26,575 nt of DNA from an uncultured Duncaniella sp. (GCA_910588795.1 CAJURI010000036.1:1-26575), one strand, 5' to 3'. Counted from the stretch's first letter, positions 7,041 to 15,935 are shown. Notes: generated by a model from the letters alone, not told the origin. A program made the numbers and translations.

Positions 7041-9362
7041 ATGAAGAACCTCGTAATAGTCGAGTCTCCGGCGAAGGCCAAGACTATAGAAAAATTCCTT
7101 GGTAAGGACTATAAAGTGATGTCGAGTTTCGGCCACATACGTGACCTGCGCAAAAAGGACATCAGCATACGCGTTGACTCGGACTTCCAGCCTGAATATG
7201 AAATTCCTGCCGACAAGAGGACTCTTGTCGCCGACCTCAAGAAAGCAGCCAAAAGCGCGGAGACCGTATGGCTCGCATCCGATGAGGACCGCGAGGGTGA
7301 AGCTATAGCATGGCACCTTTACGAGGTTCTCGGACTCAAGCCTGAGAACACCAAGAGAATAGTGTTTCACGAGATCACCAAGAACGCCATACTCAACGCC
7401 ATAGAGAATCCCCGCGACATCGACATAAACCTTGTCGACGCCCAGCAGGCCCGCCGTGTGCTCGACCGTCTGGTAGGTTTTGAGCTCTCCCCTGTGCTGT
7501 GGAAGAAGATACGCCCGGCACTCTCGGCCGGAAGGGTGCAATCAGTGGCAGTGCGCCTCATCGTGGACCGGGAGAACGAGATCAACGCATTCACATCCGA
7601 GCCTTATTTCCGTGTAGTAGCCCGCTTCACACTTCCCTCAGGCACTCCGCTCCATGCCGAGCTGTCACGACGCCTGCCCGATGAGAAAACAGCGAGAGCG
7701 TTCCTCGAGGACTGCGCAAAAGCGGCATATACTGTAGGCGACATCGTTGTCAAGCCCATCAAGAAATCGCCAGCCCCCCCCTTCACAACCTCGACACTGC
7801 AACAGGAAGCCGGCAGAAAACTCGGATTCTCCGTGTCGCAGACAATGATGATAGCACAGAAGCTCTACGAGGCCGGACACATCACATACATGCGTACCGA
7901 CTCGCTCAATCTCTCGTCGCTCGCCATATCGTCGATATCGTCACTTATAAAAGAGGAGATGGGTGAACAGTACCTGAAAATACGCAAGTACCACACCTCA
8001 TCGAAAGGCGCGCAGGAAGCCCACGAGGCAATCCGCCCCACCTACATGGAGAAGGAGACTATCGAAGGCACAGCCCAGGAAAAGAAGCTCTACCGCCTTA
8101 TACGCCTCCGCACCATAGCATCACAGATGTCCGACGCCCTGGTGGAAAAGACAACCGCCGACATAAATATAAGCAACCGCGACGAGCATTTCTCGGCATC
8201 GGGCGAAATAATCAAGTTCGACGGTTTCCTGCGCATATACCTCGAAGGCAACGACGACGAAAACGAGAATCCCGAAGGTGAGTCGACACTACCGCGCATG
8301 ACCGCCGGCGAATCGCTGTCGCTCAACGAAATGACGGCCACCGAACGGTTCACTCTCGCGCCTCCCCGCTACACAGAGGCCTCGCTTGTAAAAAAGATGG
8401 AGGAGCTCGGCATAGGACGCCCGTCGACCTATGCGCCAACCATTTCCACCATACAGAACCGAGAGTATATAGTAAAAGGTGAAAAGCAAGGGGAAAAACG
8501 TGATTATGACGTGCTCACACTGAAGCCAGGCGGGAAGATTACATCCGCAGTCAAGAGCGAGAACACAGGATCGGACAAAGGGAAACTTATACCCACCGAC
8601 ACCGGAATAATTGTAAACGAATTCCTCACGCAACATTTCCCCGACATTCTCGACTACGATTTCACAGCCGAGATGGAAGAAAAATTTGACCGCATAGCCG
8701 AGGGAAACAGCAACTGGAACAACGAGATATCCGATTTCTACAAACTTTTCCATCCCGAAGTCACAAAAGCCAACGAGATGCGCACCGAGCACAAAGTGGG
8801 CGAGCGGATGCTCGGGACCGACCCTGCAACCGGCGAACCAGTCTCGGTAAAGATAGGCCGCTTCGGCCCGATAGTGCAGATAGGATCGACCGACAGTGAC
8901 TCCAAACCGCGCTTCGCATCCCTTCGTAAGGACCAGAGCATCATGGACATCACTCTTGAAGAAGCTCTCAAACTGTTTGATCTGCCACGCGAGGTAGGCT
9001 CATTCGAGGACAAGACCGTCACAGCAGCCATAGGCCGTTTCGGACCATACCTGCGCCACGACGGCAAATTCGTCTCCATACCCAAGGATCTGTCACCGAC
9101 CTCGATAACACTTGACGAAGCCATAGAACTTATACTCGCAAAGCGCGCGGCCGACAGCAACAAGATAGTAAAGACTTTCCCGGAAGATCCTGACCTGCAG
9201 ATACTCAACGGACGTTATGGGGTGTACATCTCATTCAAAAAGTCCAACTACAAGATACCCAAGACCGTGACCGACCCGTCGGCCCTCACATACGATGAGG
9301 CCAAGGCGATTGTCGAGGATCAGGACAACGCTCCAAAGAAACCATCAAGACGCAAAAAATAG
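7041..9362 (+). CDS. topA: Type IA DNA topoisomerase I
   Basis: A 773-residue enzyme that relaxes negative supercoils by single-strand passage. The Toprim domain has NLVIVESPAKA with the catalytic Glu, and the metal-binding DEDREGEA stretch (Asp81, Asp83). The active-site tyrosine is Tyr283 in GHITYMRTDSLNLS. Further typical signatures are EAHEAIRPT and ELGIGRPSTYAPTI. Instead of the Cys4 zinc fingers of the E. coli enzyme, the C-terminal part carries repeats of the GRFGP type near residues 605, 665 and 723 (IGRFGPIVQ, IGRFGPYLRH, NGRYGVYIS), ending in a basic tail KKPSRRKK. This is the common arrangement in Bacteroidetes. It leads a run of four same-strand genes separated by at most 29 nt. 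Confidence 0.97.
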   Translation: MKNLVIVESPAKAKTIEKFLGKDYKVMSSFGHIRDLRKKDISIRVDSDFQPEYEIPADKRTLVADLKKAAKSAETVWLASDEDREGEAIAWHLYEVLGLKPENTKRIVFHEITKNAILNAIENPRDIDINLVDAQQARRVLDRLVGFELSPVLWKKIRPALSAGRVQSVAVRLIVDRENEINAFTSEPYFRVVARFTLPSGTPLHAELSRRLPDEKTARAFLEDCAKAAYTVGDIVVKPIKKSPAPPFTTSTLQQEAGRKLGFSVSQTMMIAQKLYEAGHITYMRTDSLNLSSLAISSISSLIKEEMGEQYLKIRKYHTSSKGAQEAHEAIRPTYMEKETIEGTAQEKKLYRLIRLRTIASQMSDALVEKTTADINISNRDEHFSASGEIIKFDGFLRIYLEGNDDENENPEGESTLPRMTAGESLSLNEMTATERFTLAPPRYTEASLVKKMEELGIGRPSTYAPTISTIQNREYIVKGEKQGEKRDYDVLTLKPGGKITSAVKSENTGSDKGKLIPTDTGIIVNEFLTQHFPDILDYDFTAEMEEKFDRIAEGNSNWNNEISDFYKLFHPEVTKANEMRTEHKVGERMLGTDPATGEPVSVKIGRFGPIVQIGSTDSDSKPRFASLRKDQSIMDITLEEALKLFDLPREVGSFEDKTVTAAIGRFGPYLRHDGKFVSIPKDLSPTSITLDEAIELILAKRAADSNKIVKTFPEDPDLQILNGRYGVYISFKKSNYKIPKTVTDPSALTYDEAKAIVEDQDNAPKKPSRRKK

Positions 9363-9391
9363 CATCGGGACTCCGGTCCTACATATAAATT

Positions 9392-10345
9392 ATGCCCCAA
9401 AAACCATTCAACACCAAGCCGGGAGCTGAAAAACGCCAGTTCAAGCCCGATGTCATTGAAAAATATCAGGTGACAGAACCGATGCCACTGCTCGAATTCC
9501 TGTTGAGCGTGATGCCTCAGCGCAAACGCACGTCAATCAAAAGCCTGCTGGCCCATAACCAGATTGCCGTCAACGGAATGCCGCAGAAACAGTTTGACAC
9601 CCGTCTGAAACCCGGCGACGAAGTCAAAGCCAATCTCTCAAGAGAGTTCAAACTCTTCTACCACCGCCGCCTGAAGCTCGTATATGAGGACGAGGACATC
9701 ATAGTGGTCAACAAAGGCTACGGACTTCTCTCCATGGGGAATGACAAAGTAAAGGAGGGGACCGCCTACACCATACTCCGGGACTACCTGAAATGGCAGG
9801 ATCCCCGCAACAAACTCTTCATCGTACACCGCCTCGACCGCGACACATCGGGACTGATGGTGTTTGCCAAAAGCATCGAGGCCAAGGAGAACCTGCAGCA
9901 CAACTGGAACAACATGGTGCTGTCACGCAAATATCTCGCCGTGGTGGAAGGGAGGCCCGACCCGGCCGAAGGGACCGTGAGAAGCTATCTCGCGGAGAAT
10001 TCCCGTTACGAGGTATATTCCACCGACAACCCCGACGAAGGCCAGCTCGCCATAACAAGATACCGCACGCTCAAGAGCCGCAACGGATATTCTCTGATGG
10101 AGGTCGAGCTTGACACCGGACGCAAAAACCAGATACGCGTACACATGAAGGATCTCGGACACCCCATAACAGGCGACCGCCGCTACGGAGCAGGATCATC
10201 ACCCATACACCGCATGGCACTGCATGCCCAGACACTCAGGTTCGTGCATCCGATCACACGCAAAGATATGAATTTCACTACCCCGATCCCCATATCATTC
10301 TCCAAGATCGTGGGTGGAAAAGAATACAAGGAGGACGGGGAATAA
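9392..10345 (+). CDS. RluA-family rRNA/tRNA pseudouridine synthase
   Basis: A 317-residue enzyme that isomerises uridine to pseudouridine in structured RNA. An S4 RNA-binding domain occupies about residues 33-82 (LLEFLLSVM, IKSLLAHNQIAVNG), followed by the catalytic domain with VNKGYGLLSM and the motif HRLDRDTSG (146-154), in which Asp149 is the nucleophile. GRKNQIRVHM and ITGDRRYG are further RluA-family signatures. The target uridine (23S rRNA or tRNA) cannot be told from sequence. It starts 29 nt after topA and its TAA overlaps the ATG of the next gene (TAATG), with GGAGG just upstream serving that start. Confidence 0.93.
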   Translation: MPQKPFNTKPGAEKRQFKPDVIEKYQVTEPMPLLEFLLSVMPQRKRTSIKSLLAHNQIAVNGMPQKQFDTRLKPGDEVKANLSREFKLFYHRRLKLVYEDEDIIVVNKGYGLLSMGNDKVKEGTAYTILRDYLKWQDPRNKLFIVHRLDRDTSGLMVFAKSIEAKENLQHNWNNMVLSRKYLAVVEGRPDPAEGTVRSYLAENSRYEVYSTDNPDEGQLAITRYRTLKSRNGYSLMEVELDTGRKNQIRVHMKDLGHPITGDRRYGAGSSPIHRMALHAQTLRFVHPITRKDMNFTTPIPISFSKIVGGKEYKEDGE

Positions 10346-11415
10346 TGGCTAAAGTTGGTGACACCGTAAGATTTCTCAATTCGACCGGAGGCGGCATAAT
10401 ACGCCGCATAGAGGGTAATATCGCTTATGTTGACGAGGACGGCTTCGAGACCCCGACATTGCTGCGCGAATGTGTGGTTGTGGCTACCGCCGCTACCGAG
10501 CCCAAACCCTCCGACATAAAGGAATTCAAGGGGAGCAGGCCGTCAGCGGACATTGCCCCTGCCGCTCCTACAGCCCCTGCCGCCGGGGAGGATTTAAAGG
10601 TCGAAGAGACCCCCGAAGGGGAAAAACTCAATGTCGTGCTCGCCTATGAGCCTGAAAATGTGAAGCGTCTCAACGACACCACATTCAGCACCTATCTGGT
10701 CAACGACTCCAACTACTATCTCTACTTCACTTACATGACCCGTCCCGACGACGCGGACGGATGGACCATGAGATATGCAGGAATGGTCGAGCCGGGCATG
10801 CAGGTATTCATGGAGGACATAACAGGCTCCGACCTTCCGGACATGGACAGAGTCGCAGTACAGATGATAGCATTCAAGGAGGGGAAAGAGTTCCGACTCA
10901 AGTCACCCATAGCTATCGACACGCGGCTCGACACCACCAAATTCTTCAAGCTGCATTGCTTCAAAAGCAATCCGTATTTCGACAAAGAGGTGATAGCCCT
11001 CGACCTTGTGGTCAACGATGTGGCGATGCATCGCATGGTGCTGGATTCAAGCCGCATAGAGGACGGCATAAAGGCAAAGAAAACTGTTGACCGCCCACGC
11101 AAGCAGCCGGTGCGGAAACGTCAGGACTCAAAGCCAGGCATACTTGAAGTGGACCTGCATATCGACGAGCTTGTCGACTCGCGCGCAGGGCTTTCAAATG
11201 CCGACATGCTCAATCTGCAGATCGACGAGTTCCGCAAAGTGATGGATGCCAACCTTAAGAGAAAAGGGCTCAAGATAGTGTTTATCCACGGCAAAGGGGA
11301 AGGTGTGCTCAGGAATGCCATCATGAAAGAGCTCAACCACCGATACAAGGGGCATCAGGTACAGGACGCCTCATTCCGCGAATACGGATACGGAGCCACA
11401 CAGGTGACCATATAG
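10345..11415 (+). CDS. DUF2027 and Smr domain protein
   Basis: A 356-residue protein of the Bacteroidetes-specific arrangement DUF2027 plus C-terminal Smr. Residues about 1-50 form a small beta-barrel-like opening (VGDTVRFLNSTGGGIIRRI, YVDEDGFETPTLL), 50-95 are a Pro/Ala-rich linker, and about 95-240 form a beta-rich core. A basic stretch (KKTVDRPRKQPVRKRQ) leads to the Smr domain at about 265-356, with DLH at 270-272 and HGKGEG at 315-320. Smr domains of MutS2-like proteins are nucleases or nucleic-acid binding modules, often linked to ribosome rescue. The role here is unknown. Its position between a pseudouridine synthase and an electron-transfer protein, behind topA, gives no firm clue. 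The TAATG overlap and upstream GGAGG fix the start. Confidence 0.88.
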   Translation: MAKVGDTVRFLNSTGGGIIRRIEGNIAYVDEDGFETPTLLRECVVVATAATEPKPSDIKEFKGSRPSADIAPAAPTAPAAGEDLKVEETPEGEKLNVVLAYEPENVKRLNDTTFSTYLVNDSNYYLYFTYMTRPDDADGWTMRYAGMVEPGMQVFMEDITGSDLPDMDRVAVQMIAFKEGKEFRLKSPIAIDTRLDTTKFFKLHCFKSNPYFDKEVIALDLVVNDVAMHRMVLDSSRIEDGIKAKKTVDRPRKQPVRKRQDSKPGILEVDLHIDELVDSRAGLSNADMLNLQIDEFRKVMDANLKRKGLKIVFIHGKGEGVLRNAIMKELNHRYKGHQVQDASFREYGYGATQVTI

Positions 11416-11429
11416 GAAGAGCAACCGCC

Positions 11430-12221
11430 ATGATCCTATACTTTTCCGGCACAGGCAACAGCCGACAGGTGGCCATGACTCTCTCCGGTATCCTCGGCGA
11501 CAAAGCCATGGAGATGACTCCGGACATGCGTCATGGAAAGCGGATTCCAACAACGGACAACCGTGTGATATGGGTATTCCCCATATATTCATGGGGCGTT
11601 CCTCCCTATGTCGACGAGGTGATAAAGGGGATCGGAATAAGCAACGGAAACGCCACTCTCACACACCACGCGGTTGTCACCTGCGGAGATGACTGCGGGC
11701 TGGCCGACAGAATGTGGCGAAAAGCCATCAGGTCCCGAGGATGGACCGACGGCACTGTACAATCGGTCCGGATGCCCAACAATTATGTGGCCATGAAGGG
11801 GTTCGACGTGGATTCCAAGGAATTGGAGGCAGAAAAACTCGCAGCATTCCCCGTACGCATTGCCCATGCAGCCGACACTATAGTCAAGAGTGAACTGAAC
11901 GGAGACAAGACCACCGACATAGTTCACGGCAGTTACGCATGGATAAAGACGCGGGTGATATACCCGTGGTTCATACGGCACGCCATGAATCCCGGCAGAT
12001 TCAGTGTCACAGACTCATGCATATCGTGCGGCAAATGCGCACGCACGTGCCCGCTCGGCAACATATCGATGGATGGTGAAAACGGCGGCAGTCGGCCGAA
12101 ATGGGGCAACGACTGCGCAGGCTGTCTCGGATGCTATCACATATGTCCGACACATGCCATCGACTATGCCAATGCCACACGTGGCAAAGGACAGTACTTC
12201 AACCCTGATCAGAAACGGTAG
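11430..12221 (+). CDS. EFR1-family flavodoxin/ferredoxin fusion protein
   Basis: A 263-residue redox protein with an N-terminal flavodoxin-like domain (MILYFSGTGNSRQVA, the phosphate-binding SGTGNS loop at residues 6-11; YSWGVPPYV further on) and a C-terminal bacterial ferredoxin domain with two 4Fe-4S motifs. The first cluster uses Cys197, Cys200, Cys203 and Cys207; the second uses Cys229, Cys232, Cys235 and Cys239. Both are CxxCxxCxxxCP, so all ligands are intact. It probably passes electrons between FMN and iron-sulfur centres in the cytoplasm; the partner is unknown. Only 14 nt separate it from the Smr gene, with GGAAGAG covering the gap as ribosome site. Its 3' end overlaps the convergent PagL-like gene by 13 nt. 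Confidence 0.92.
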   Translation: MILYFSGTGNSRQVAMTLSGILGDKAMEMTPDMRHGKRIPTTDNRVIWVFPIYSWGVPPYVDEVIKGIGISNGNATLTHHAVVTCGDDCGLADRMWRKAIRSRGWTDGTVQSVRMPNNYVAMKGFDVDSKELEAEKLAAFPVRIAHAADTIVKSELNGDKTTDIVHGSYAWIKTRVIYPWFIRHAMNPGRFSVTDSCISCGKCARTCPLGNISMDGENGGSRPKWGNDCAGCLGCYHICPTHAIDYANATRGKGQYFNPDQKR

Positions 12222-13426
12222 CCACACCCGAGCATAAGATTGCCCGGCTCATTGAAACGGTACAGGCGGTATCCGGTGAGCAGAAACACCCGCTCCGTAA
12301 GAAATGTCTTGAGCGAAAATGTGTTATACCATCCGCGAAGGTCCCTGCCTCCGGGGGCATACACACTGTGCCCCAGACCTATGTTTATGGCAAACAGCGA
12401 CATTCTCAGTTCCATGCGAGCTGACACTCCGAGCGACAGACGGTCACGGAAAGATGTGCGATAGAATTTAGGATCTTCAAAAGGTGTGGATGTCACATAT
12501 CTCCCTGACAGATTGGCACCCTCGTCATACTGAGCATCAAACGCCATTCCCGCAGAGAAAACCGGATTGACCCTATACATAGGATTTATACTGAGTCCGG
12601 CCACGGCAAACTTTCCGGGCACAAGCATCAGCTTACCCTCATCGGCATCCGACCCGACAAACGGATTATAGGTCCATCGACGCCATGCGCCATAGCACGA
12701 CACATCATACACCATGCCCGGATCAAAGCCGCTCCAGTCAGCGCGTCTCAAAGGATTCACTTCACCTAAGGCATAACTTATGCCCACACGCGCACCAAGC
12801 ATGTTTATCCCCGGATTCGGATCGGAAGTATTGCCATTGGAAAAATGTGTCACCTCCGCGCCGCCGAACAGCCCCAGCCTTTCGCTAAGGCGGTAACGGA
12901 AATACATCCCGAGATTGATATATGCCGTGGCCGACGATCCCATAGCATCCTCATCCCTGTTATAGTCGGGCGAATCATGGTCATAGGATCTCCAACCGAT
13001 AGCCGCGCCGAAATTCCACTCGTAGTCAAGAGAAAGTCTCGGTGAGATATTTGCTATCGTAGCTCCCTGAAGCGCATATACGAGAGCCGCCGATCCGGTC
13101 ACCCTGTCAGGGAGCACGCCCTGATACCCTACACCTATGCCCTGATATGCCGAAGGATACCACCTGCCATAGCGGGAGCCGGGAGCGTTGCGCACCGACA
13201 GCTCCACGAAAGGTGCCACCCCGGCCGACACACGTTTTCCGCCCGGATAGTCCCCCCTCAGCAGATGATTAGTCGGAGCCACATATGTGCCACGCAATCC
13301 GGCATGCACCACAGCATCGGACACCCGGAAGGGACTCCGGTCTGACACGGGAGATGCACTCTGACCCATGACGGACAATGCTCCGGACAGGAATGCCAAA
13401 AACAGGATAATATTAGATTTCATCAT
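12209..13426 (-). CDS. PagL-like lipid A deacylase (acyloxyacyl hydrolase family) outer-membrane protein
   Basis: A 405-residue protein with a signal peptide (about 1-22, cleaved near MGQ) and an outer-membrane barrel. The stretch EVTHFSNGNTSDPNPGINML (191-210) carries the PagL signature: His194 and Ser196 of the catalytic pair, Asn197, then PNxG and a further strand ending in Tyr218. PagL removes the 3-O-linked acyl chain of lipid A, which weakens TLR4 recognition and stiffens the surface. The protein is about twice the length of Pseudomonas PagL; residues about 225-405 appear to be additional strands, as in the longer Bacteroidetes members. The gene overlaps the upstream lipoprotein gene by 14 nt and opens with two consecutive ATGs (13426 and 13423), pointing to translational coupling. 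Deacylase activity is inferred from the motif only. Confidence 0.78.
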   Translation of the reverse strand: MMKSNIILFLAFLSGALSVMGQSASPVSDRSPFRVSDAVVHAGLRGTYVAPTNHLLRGDYPGGKRVSAGVAPFVELSVRNAPGSRYGRWYPSAYQGIGVGYQGVLPDRVTGSAALVYALQGATIANISPRLSLDYEWNFGAAIGWRSYDHDSPDYNRDEDAMGSSATAYINLGMYFRYRLSERLGLFGGAEVTHFSNGNTSDPNPGINMLGARVGISYALGEVNPLRRADWSGFDPGMVYDVSCYGAWRRWTYNPFVGSDADEGKLMLVPGKFAVAGLSINPMYRVNPVFSAGMAFDAQYDEGANLSGRYVTSTPFEDPKFYRTSFRDRLSLGVSARMELRMSLFAINIGLGHSVYAPGGRDLRGWYNTFSLKTFLTERVFLLTGYRLYRFNEPGNLMLGCGYRF

Positions 13427-14369
13427 GAGTCACAACGTATTTTTCAGGTTGAAATATGCTCAGCACCATCCATATATCGGAAACTTCTCCGCTAAAAATA
13501 TTCCTCACGGTCAGTGTCACGTCAAAATAGCATTCCTCCATCTCGGCCCACAGAGCGGTCCGCGTTCCAGGACGCACCTCTATAGGTGACGGATACGGGG
13601 GATAATGTTCAAGTATCACCGAACTTCGGTCCATGGTTATGGCAGCTTCCTCCCCACGCAAAGCCCAGTCGCTCCACCCCGGGGAAGTTCTTGTCGGGAC
13701 CGGCACCTTCTCGCCGCACAGCGATCTAAGCACCGGCTCATCGGCCGAAGAGGTACCCATTACGTAACCTGACACCAGACCGCCGGCTGAAAGTTTAGGA
13801 AACCATTTGACCGCCCCGGAAGTGGAAGAGACAAGCGAGATATTGTCAAGTTGCACCGGTTCCAGATCCACCGAACTGCCCCAGGTATCAAGATTGTAAT
13901 CCACATCCAATATCTCATAGCCTCCTACGCGGTCCACCACTACCTCCATTGAATGGACATCATTGGTGACACTGTTGGTAGCGGTAAGCCATATTCTGAG
14001 AGGCGTTGTGCCTATCGCATATCTCACCTCCACTTTCATTTCGCTTCCGCTTCGCGTGACTACAATATCCGTGCCGCCATTTGCAGCCGATATGCATCCG
14101 TCACCTTTAAGGATGTATCCTTCGTAAGGCTCCCCGCCCAAAGGAGTGACTGTCCTGACAAGATTCTCGTCATAAGGAAGCCCCATATCAAGCATATCCC
14201 AGTCAGCCGACTTAAAATGAACGGTATAGGCATCACCCTCACCGCTCAACGACAGCTGCTCGACATCAGGTTTAAAGTCATCTACAAAAATATCATTATT
14301 ACATGACGGCAACACTGATATGAGGAGAAGTGTCACCATCGCCAAAACTGTATATTTCAAGTATTTCAT
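13413..14369 (-). CDS. Lipoprotein of unknown function, coupled to the PagL-like gene
   Basis: A 318-residue predicted lipoprotein. I choose ATG 14369 because it opens a clean type II signal sequence (MKYLKYTVLAMVTLLLISV) ending in LPSC with Cys at residue 23. The open frame runs back to 14414, but those extra 15 residues would spoil the signal. After CNNDIFVDDF, the protein is beta-rich and hydrophilic without long helices, possibly two or three Ig-like or jelly-roll units (for example VTRSGSEMKVEVRY and DVTLTVRNIFSGEV). I do not recognise a family. The stop lies inside the next gene, so both are probably made together at the outer membrane. It could assist or anchor the lipid A deacylase, or simply share its operon. 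No promoter matching the phylum consensus was seen upstream. Confidence 0.75.
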   Translation of the reverse strand: MKYLKYTVLAMVTLLLISVLPSCNNDIFVDDFKPDVEQLSLSGEGDAYTVHFKSADWDMLDMGLPYDENLVRTVTPLGGEPYEGYILKGDGCISAANGGTDIVVTRSGSEMKVEVRYAIGTTPLRIWLTATNSVTNDVHSMEVVVDRVGGYEILDVDYNLDTWGSSVDLEPVQLDNISLVSSTSGAVKWFPKLSAGGLVSGYVMGTSSADEPVLRSLCGEKVPVPTRTSPGWSDWALRGEEAAITMDRSSVILEHYPPYPSPIEVRPGTRTALWAEMEECYFDVTLTVRNIFSGEVSDIWMVLSIFQPEKYVVTHDEI

Positions 14370-14455
14370 TACAATAATAACGGCACGGCACGTTAAAGAT
14401 TGCACCTGCTCCAAAAAATTTATTTTGCAAGATTTTTATTTAAAATAATTTGGCG

Positions 14456-14463
14456 TAACTTTG
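14456..14463 (+). promoter_or_regulatory. -7 box of the cysteine desulfidase promoter
   Basis: TAACTTTG matches TAnnTTTG. It puts the transcript start near 14470, which excludes the upstream TTG at 14461 as a start codon and supports ATG 14485 with a leader of about 15 nt. No well-spaced upstream element is evident. Confidence 0.65.
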
Positions 14464-14484
14464 CCAAATATTAACCTTCATATC

Positions 14485-15774
14485 ATGTTACCTGAACAAA
14501 AACGCAAACAGATTATTGATCTGATGAACCGCGAAGTGGTTCCGGCTATGGGATGTACGGAACCTATCGCTGTAGCACTGTGTGCCGCAAAATGTGCTGA
14601 AGTGCTTGGAAAGACACCTGACAGAATAGTCCTGTACCTCAGCGCGAACATACTGAAAAACGCCATGGGTGTAGGCATACCCGGAACCGGCATGATAGGA
14701 CTTCCGATAGCAATAGCCCTCGGCTTGACTATCGGCAAGTCGGATTACAATCTCGAGGTGATACGGGATGTCAACCCGCAGGCTGTAGAAGCAGGCAAAA
14801 AATACATCGACGAGAAGCGCATATCCATCAACCTCAAGACAGGGATCACCGAGAAACTGTATATCGAGGCCGAAGCGTTCGACACAGAAGGCAATTCAGC
14901 CCTTGCCGTGATATCAGGAGGCCACACCAACTTCATTAAGATAGCCCGCAACGGGGAATACCTCCTTGACAAGACCTCCTGCTCGGCAACTGACAGCACT
15001 TCGTCCGACGAAGAGCTCGACCTCCACACCGTCTACGAATTCGCCACCACCACACCACTCGACGAACTGCAATTCATACTTGAGGCCAAGAAGCTCAACA
15101 AATCGATCGCAGAGCATTCATTCAGCCACAAATACGGCCACTCCGTAGGGCGCACACTCCACTGCGACCGCCAGCGCAGGATAATGGGCGACAGCGCGTT
15201 TGCACGCATCCTGAGCTACACCACGGCAGCATGCGACGCCCGCATGGCCGGCGCGCCCATACCGGTGATGAGCAACAGCGGAAGCGGCAACCAAGGTATC
15301 GCCGCCACCATGCCCGTAGTGGTATATGCCGACGAGTGCAAGGCAACAGAAGAGCAGACCATCCGAGCTCTCGTGCTGAGCCATCTCACCGTGATATACA
15401 TCAAGCAGAGCCTCGGTAAGCTGTCCGCGCTATGCGGATGCGTCGTAGCCACCACCGGCTCGGCATGCGGCATATGCTATCTGATGGGCGGCGGTTTCGA
15501 CCAGATAGCAGCCACAACCAAGAACATGATCGCCAACCTCACAGGTATGATATGTGACGGTGCCAAGCCAAGCTGCGCCATGAAACTGTCAAGCGGTGTA
15601 TCCACAGCAGTCATCTCGGCTCTCATGGCCATGGAGGGACATTGCGTGACATCGGTAGAAGGCATCATTGACGACGATGTGGACAAATCGATCCACAACC
15701 TCACCCACATCGGTCGCGACGGCATGAATGAAACCGACCGCCTGATCCTCGAGATCATGACAAGCAAGAATTGA
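14485..15774 (+). CDS. L-cysteine desulfidase/UPF0597 family protein (serine dehydratase alpha-like)
   Basis: A 429-residue cytoplasmic protein of the UPF0597 family, which includes archaeal L-cysteine desulfidase and E. coli CyuA (YhaM). These enzymes break L-cysteine down to pyruvate, ammonia and sulfide using an oxygen-sensitive 4Fe-4S centre rather than PLP. The hallmark GCTEP is at residues 23-27 with Cys24. Further conserved cysteines lie in LCGCVVATTGSACGIC (317, 319, 328, 331) and in MICDGAKPSC (357, 364); three of these cysteines would hold the cluster. The glycine-rich AMGVGIPGTGMIGLP near 55-70 is typical. The ATG is supported by the promoter box. Glutaminase follows 182 nt later on the same strand. 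A serine-deaminating activity cannot be excluded. Confidence 0.88.
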   Translation: MLPEQKRKQIIDLMNREVVPAMGCTEPIAVALCAAKCAEVLGKTPDRIVLYLSANILKNAMGVGIPGTGMIGLPIAIALGLTIGKSDYNLEVIRDVNPQAVEAGKKYIDEKRISINLKTGITEKLYIEAEAFDTEGNSALAVISGGHTNFIKIARNGEYLLDKTSCSATDSTSSDEELDLHTVYEFATTTPLDELQFILEAKKLNKSIAEHSFSHKYGHSVGRTLHCDRQRRIMGDSAFARILSYTTAACDARMAGAPIPVMSNSGSGNQGIAATMPVVVYADECKATEEQTIRALVLSHLTVIYIKQSLGKLSALCGCVVATTGSACGICYLMGGGFDQIAATTKNMIANLTGMICDGAKPSCAMKLSSGVSTAVISALMAMEGHCVTSVEGIIDDDVDKSIHNLTHIGRDGMNETDRLILEIMTSKN

Positions 15775-15852
15775 GCAGCCTGCTGCTGACTCACGCTCAT
15801 TACCATACGAAAACGGCAGCACGACTGCCATCAACATTTCAGGCAATCATCC

Positions 15853-15898
15853 AAAAAAACGGAATATGGCGGCGTACACAGATACGACGCCATATTCC
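15853..15898 (-). terminator. Strong hairpin with T7 tract on the minus strand, upstream of glutaminase
   Basis: GGAATATGGCG (15861-15871) pairs with CGCCATATTCC (15888-15898). Beyond one G-A mismatch, CGTA/TACG continue the stem around the loop CACAGA. On the minus strand the stem is followed, one base later, by seven T (A7 at 15853-15859), the form of an intrinsic terminator. On the plus strand no comparable T tract follows, although both flanking genes are on the plus strand. It may still act as a weak bidirectional stop for the desulfidase gene. Confidence 0.6.
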
Positions 15899-15911
15899 GC
15901 CATATTCTCTT

Positions 15912-15935
15912 AGAGCTTGTTTAATAACAACCTCT
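15912..15935 (+). promoter_or_regulatory. Short inverted repeat in the glutaminase leader
   Basis: AGAGCTTGTT (15912-15921) and AACAACCTCT (15926-15935) pair with one C-C mismatch around TAAT, ending about 21 nt before the glutaminase ATG. It could be a small leader hairpin or an operator. No canonical promoter was found between 15775 and 15956. Confidence 0.35.

Noticed and set aside
8289..8792. 167-codon open frame opposite topA
   Set aside because: Coding shadow of a well-supported gene; no domain seen.
14370..14414. 15-residue extension of the unknown lipoprotein
   Set aside because: ATG 14369 begins a standard lipoprotein signal sequence; the extension has no matching purpose.
14461..14484. 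TTG start for the cysteine desulfidase
   Set aside because: The codon is part of the TAACTTTG promoter box, upstream of the expected transcript start; ATG 14485 opens the conserved N-terminus.
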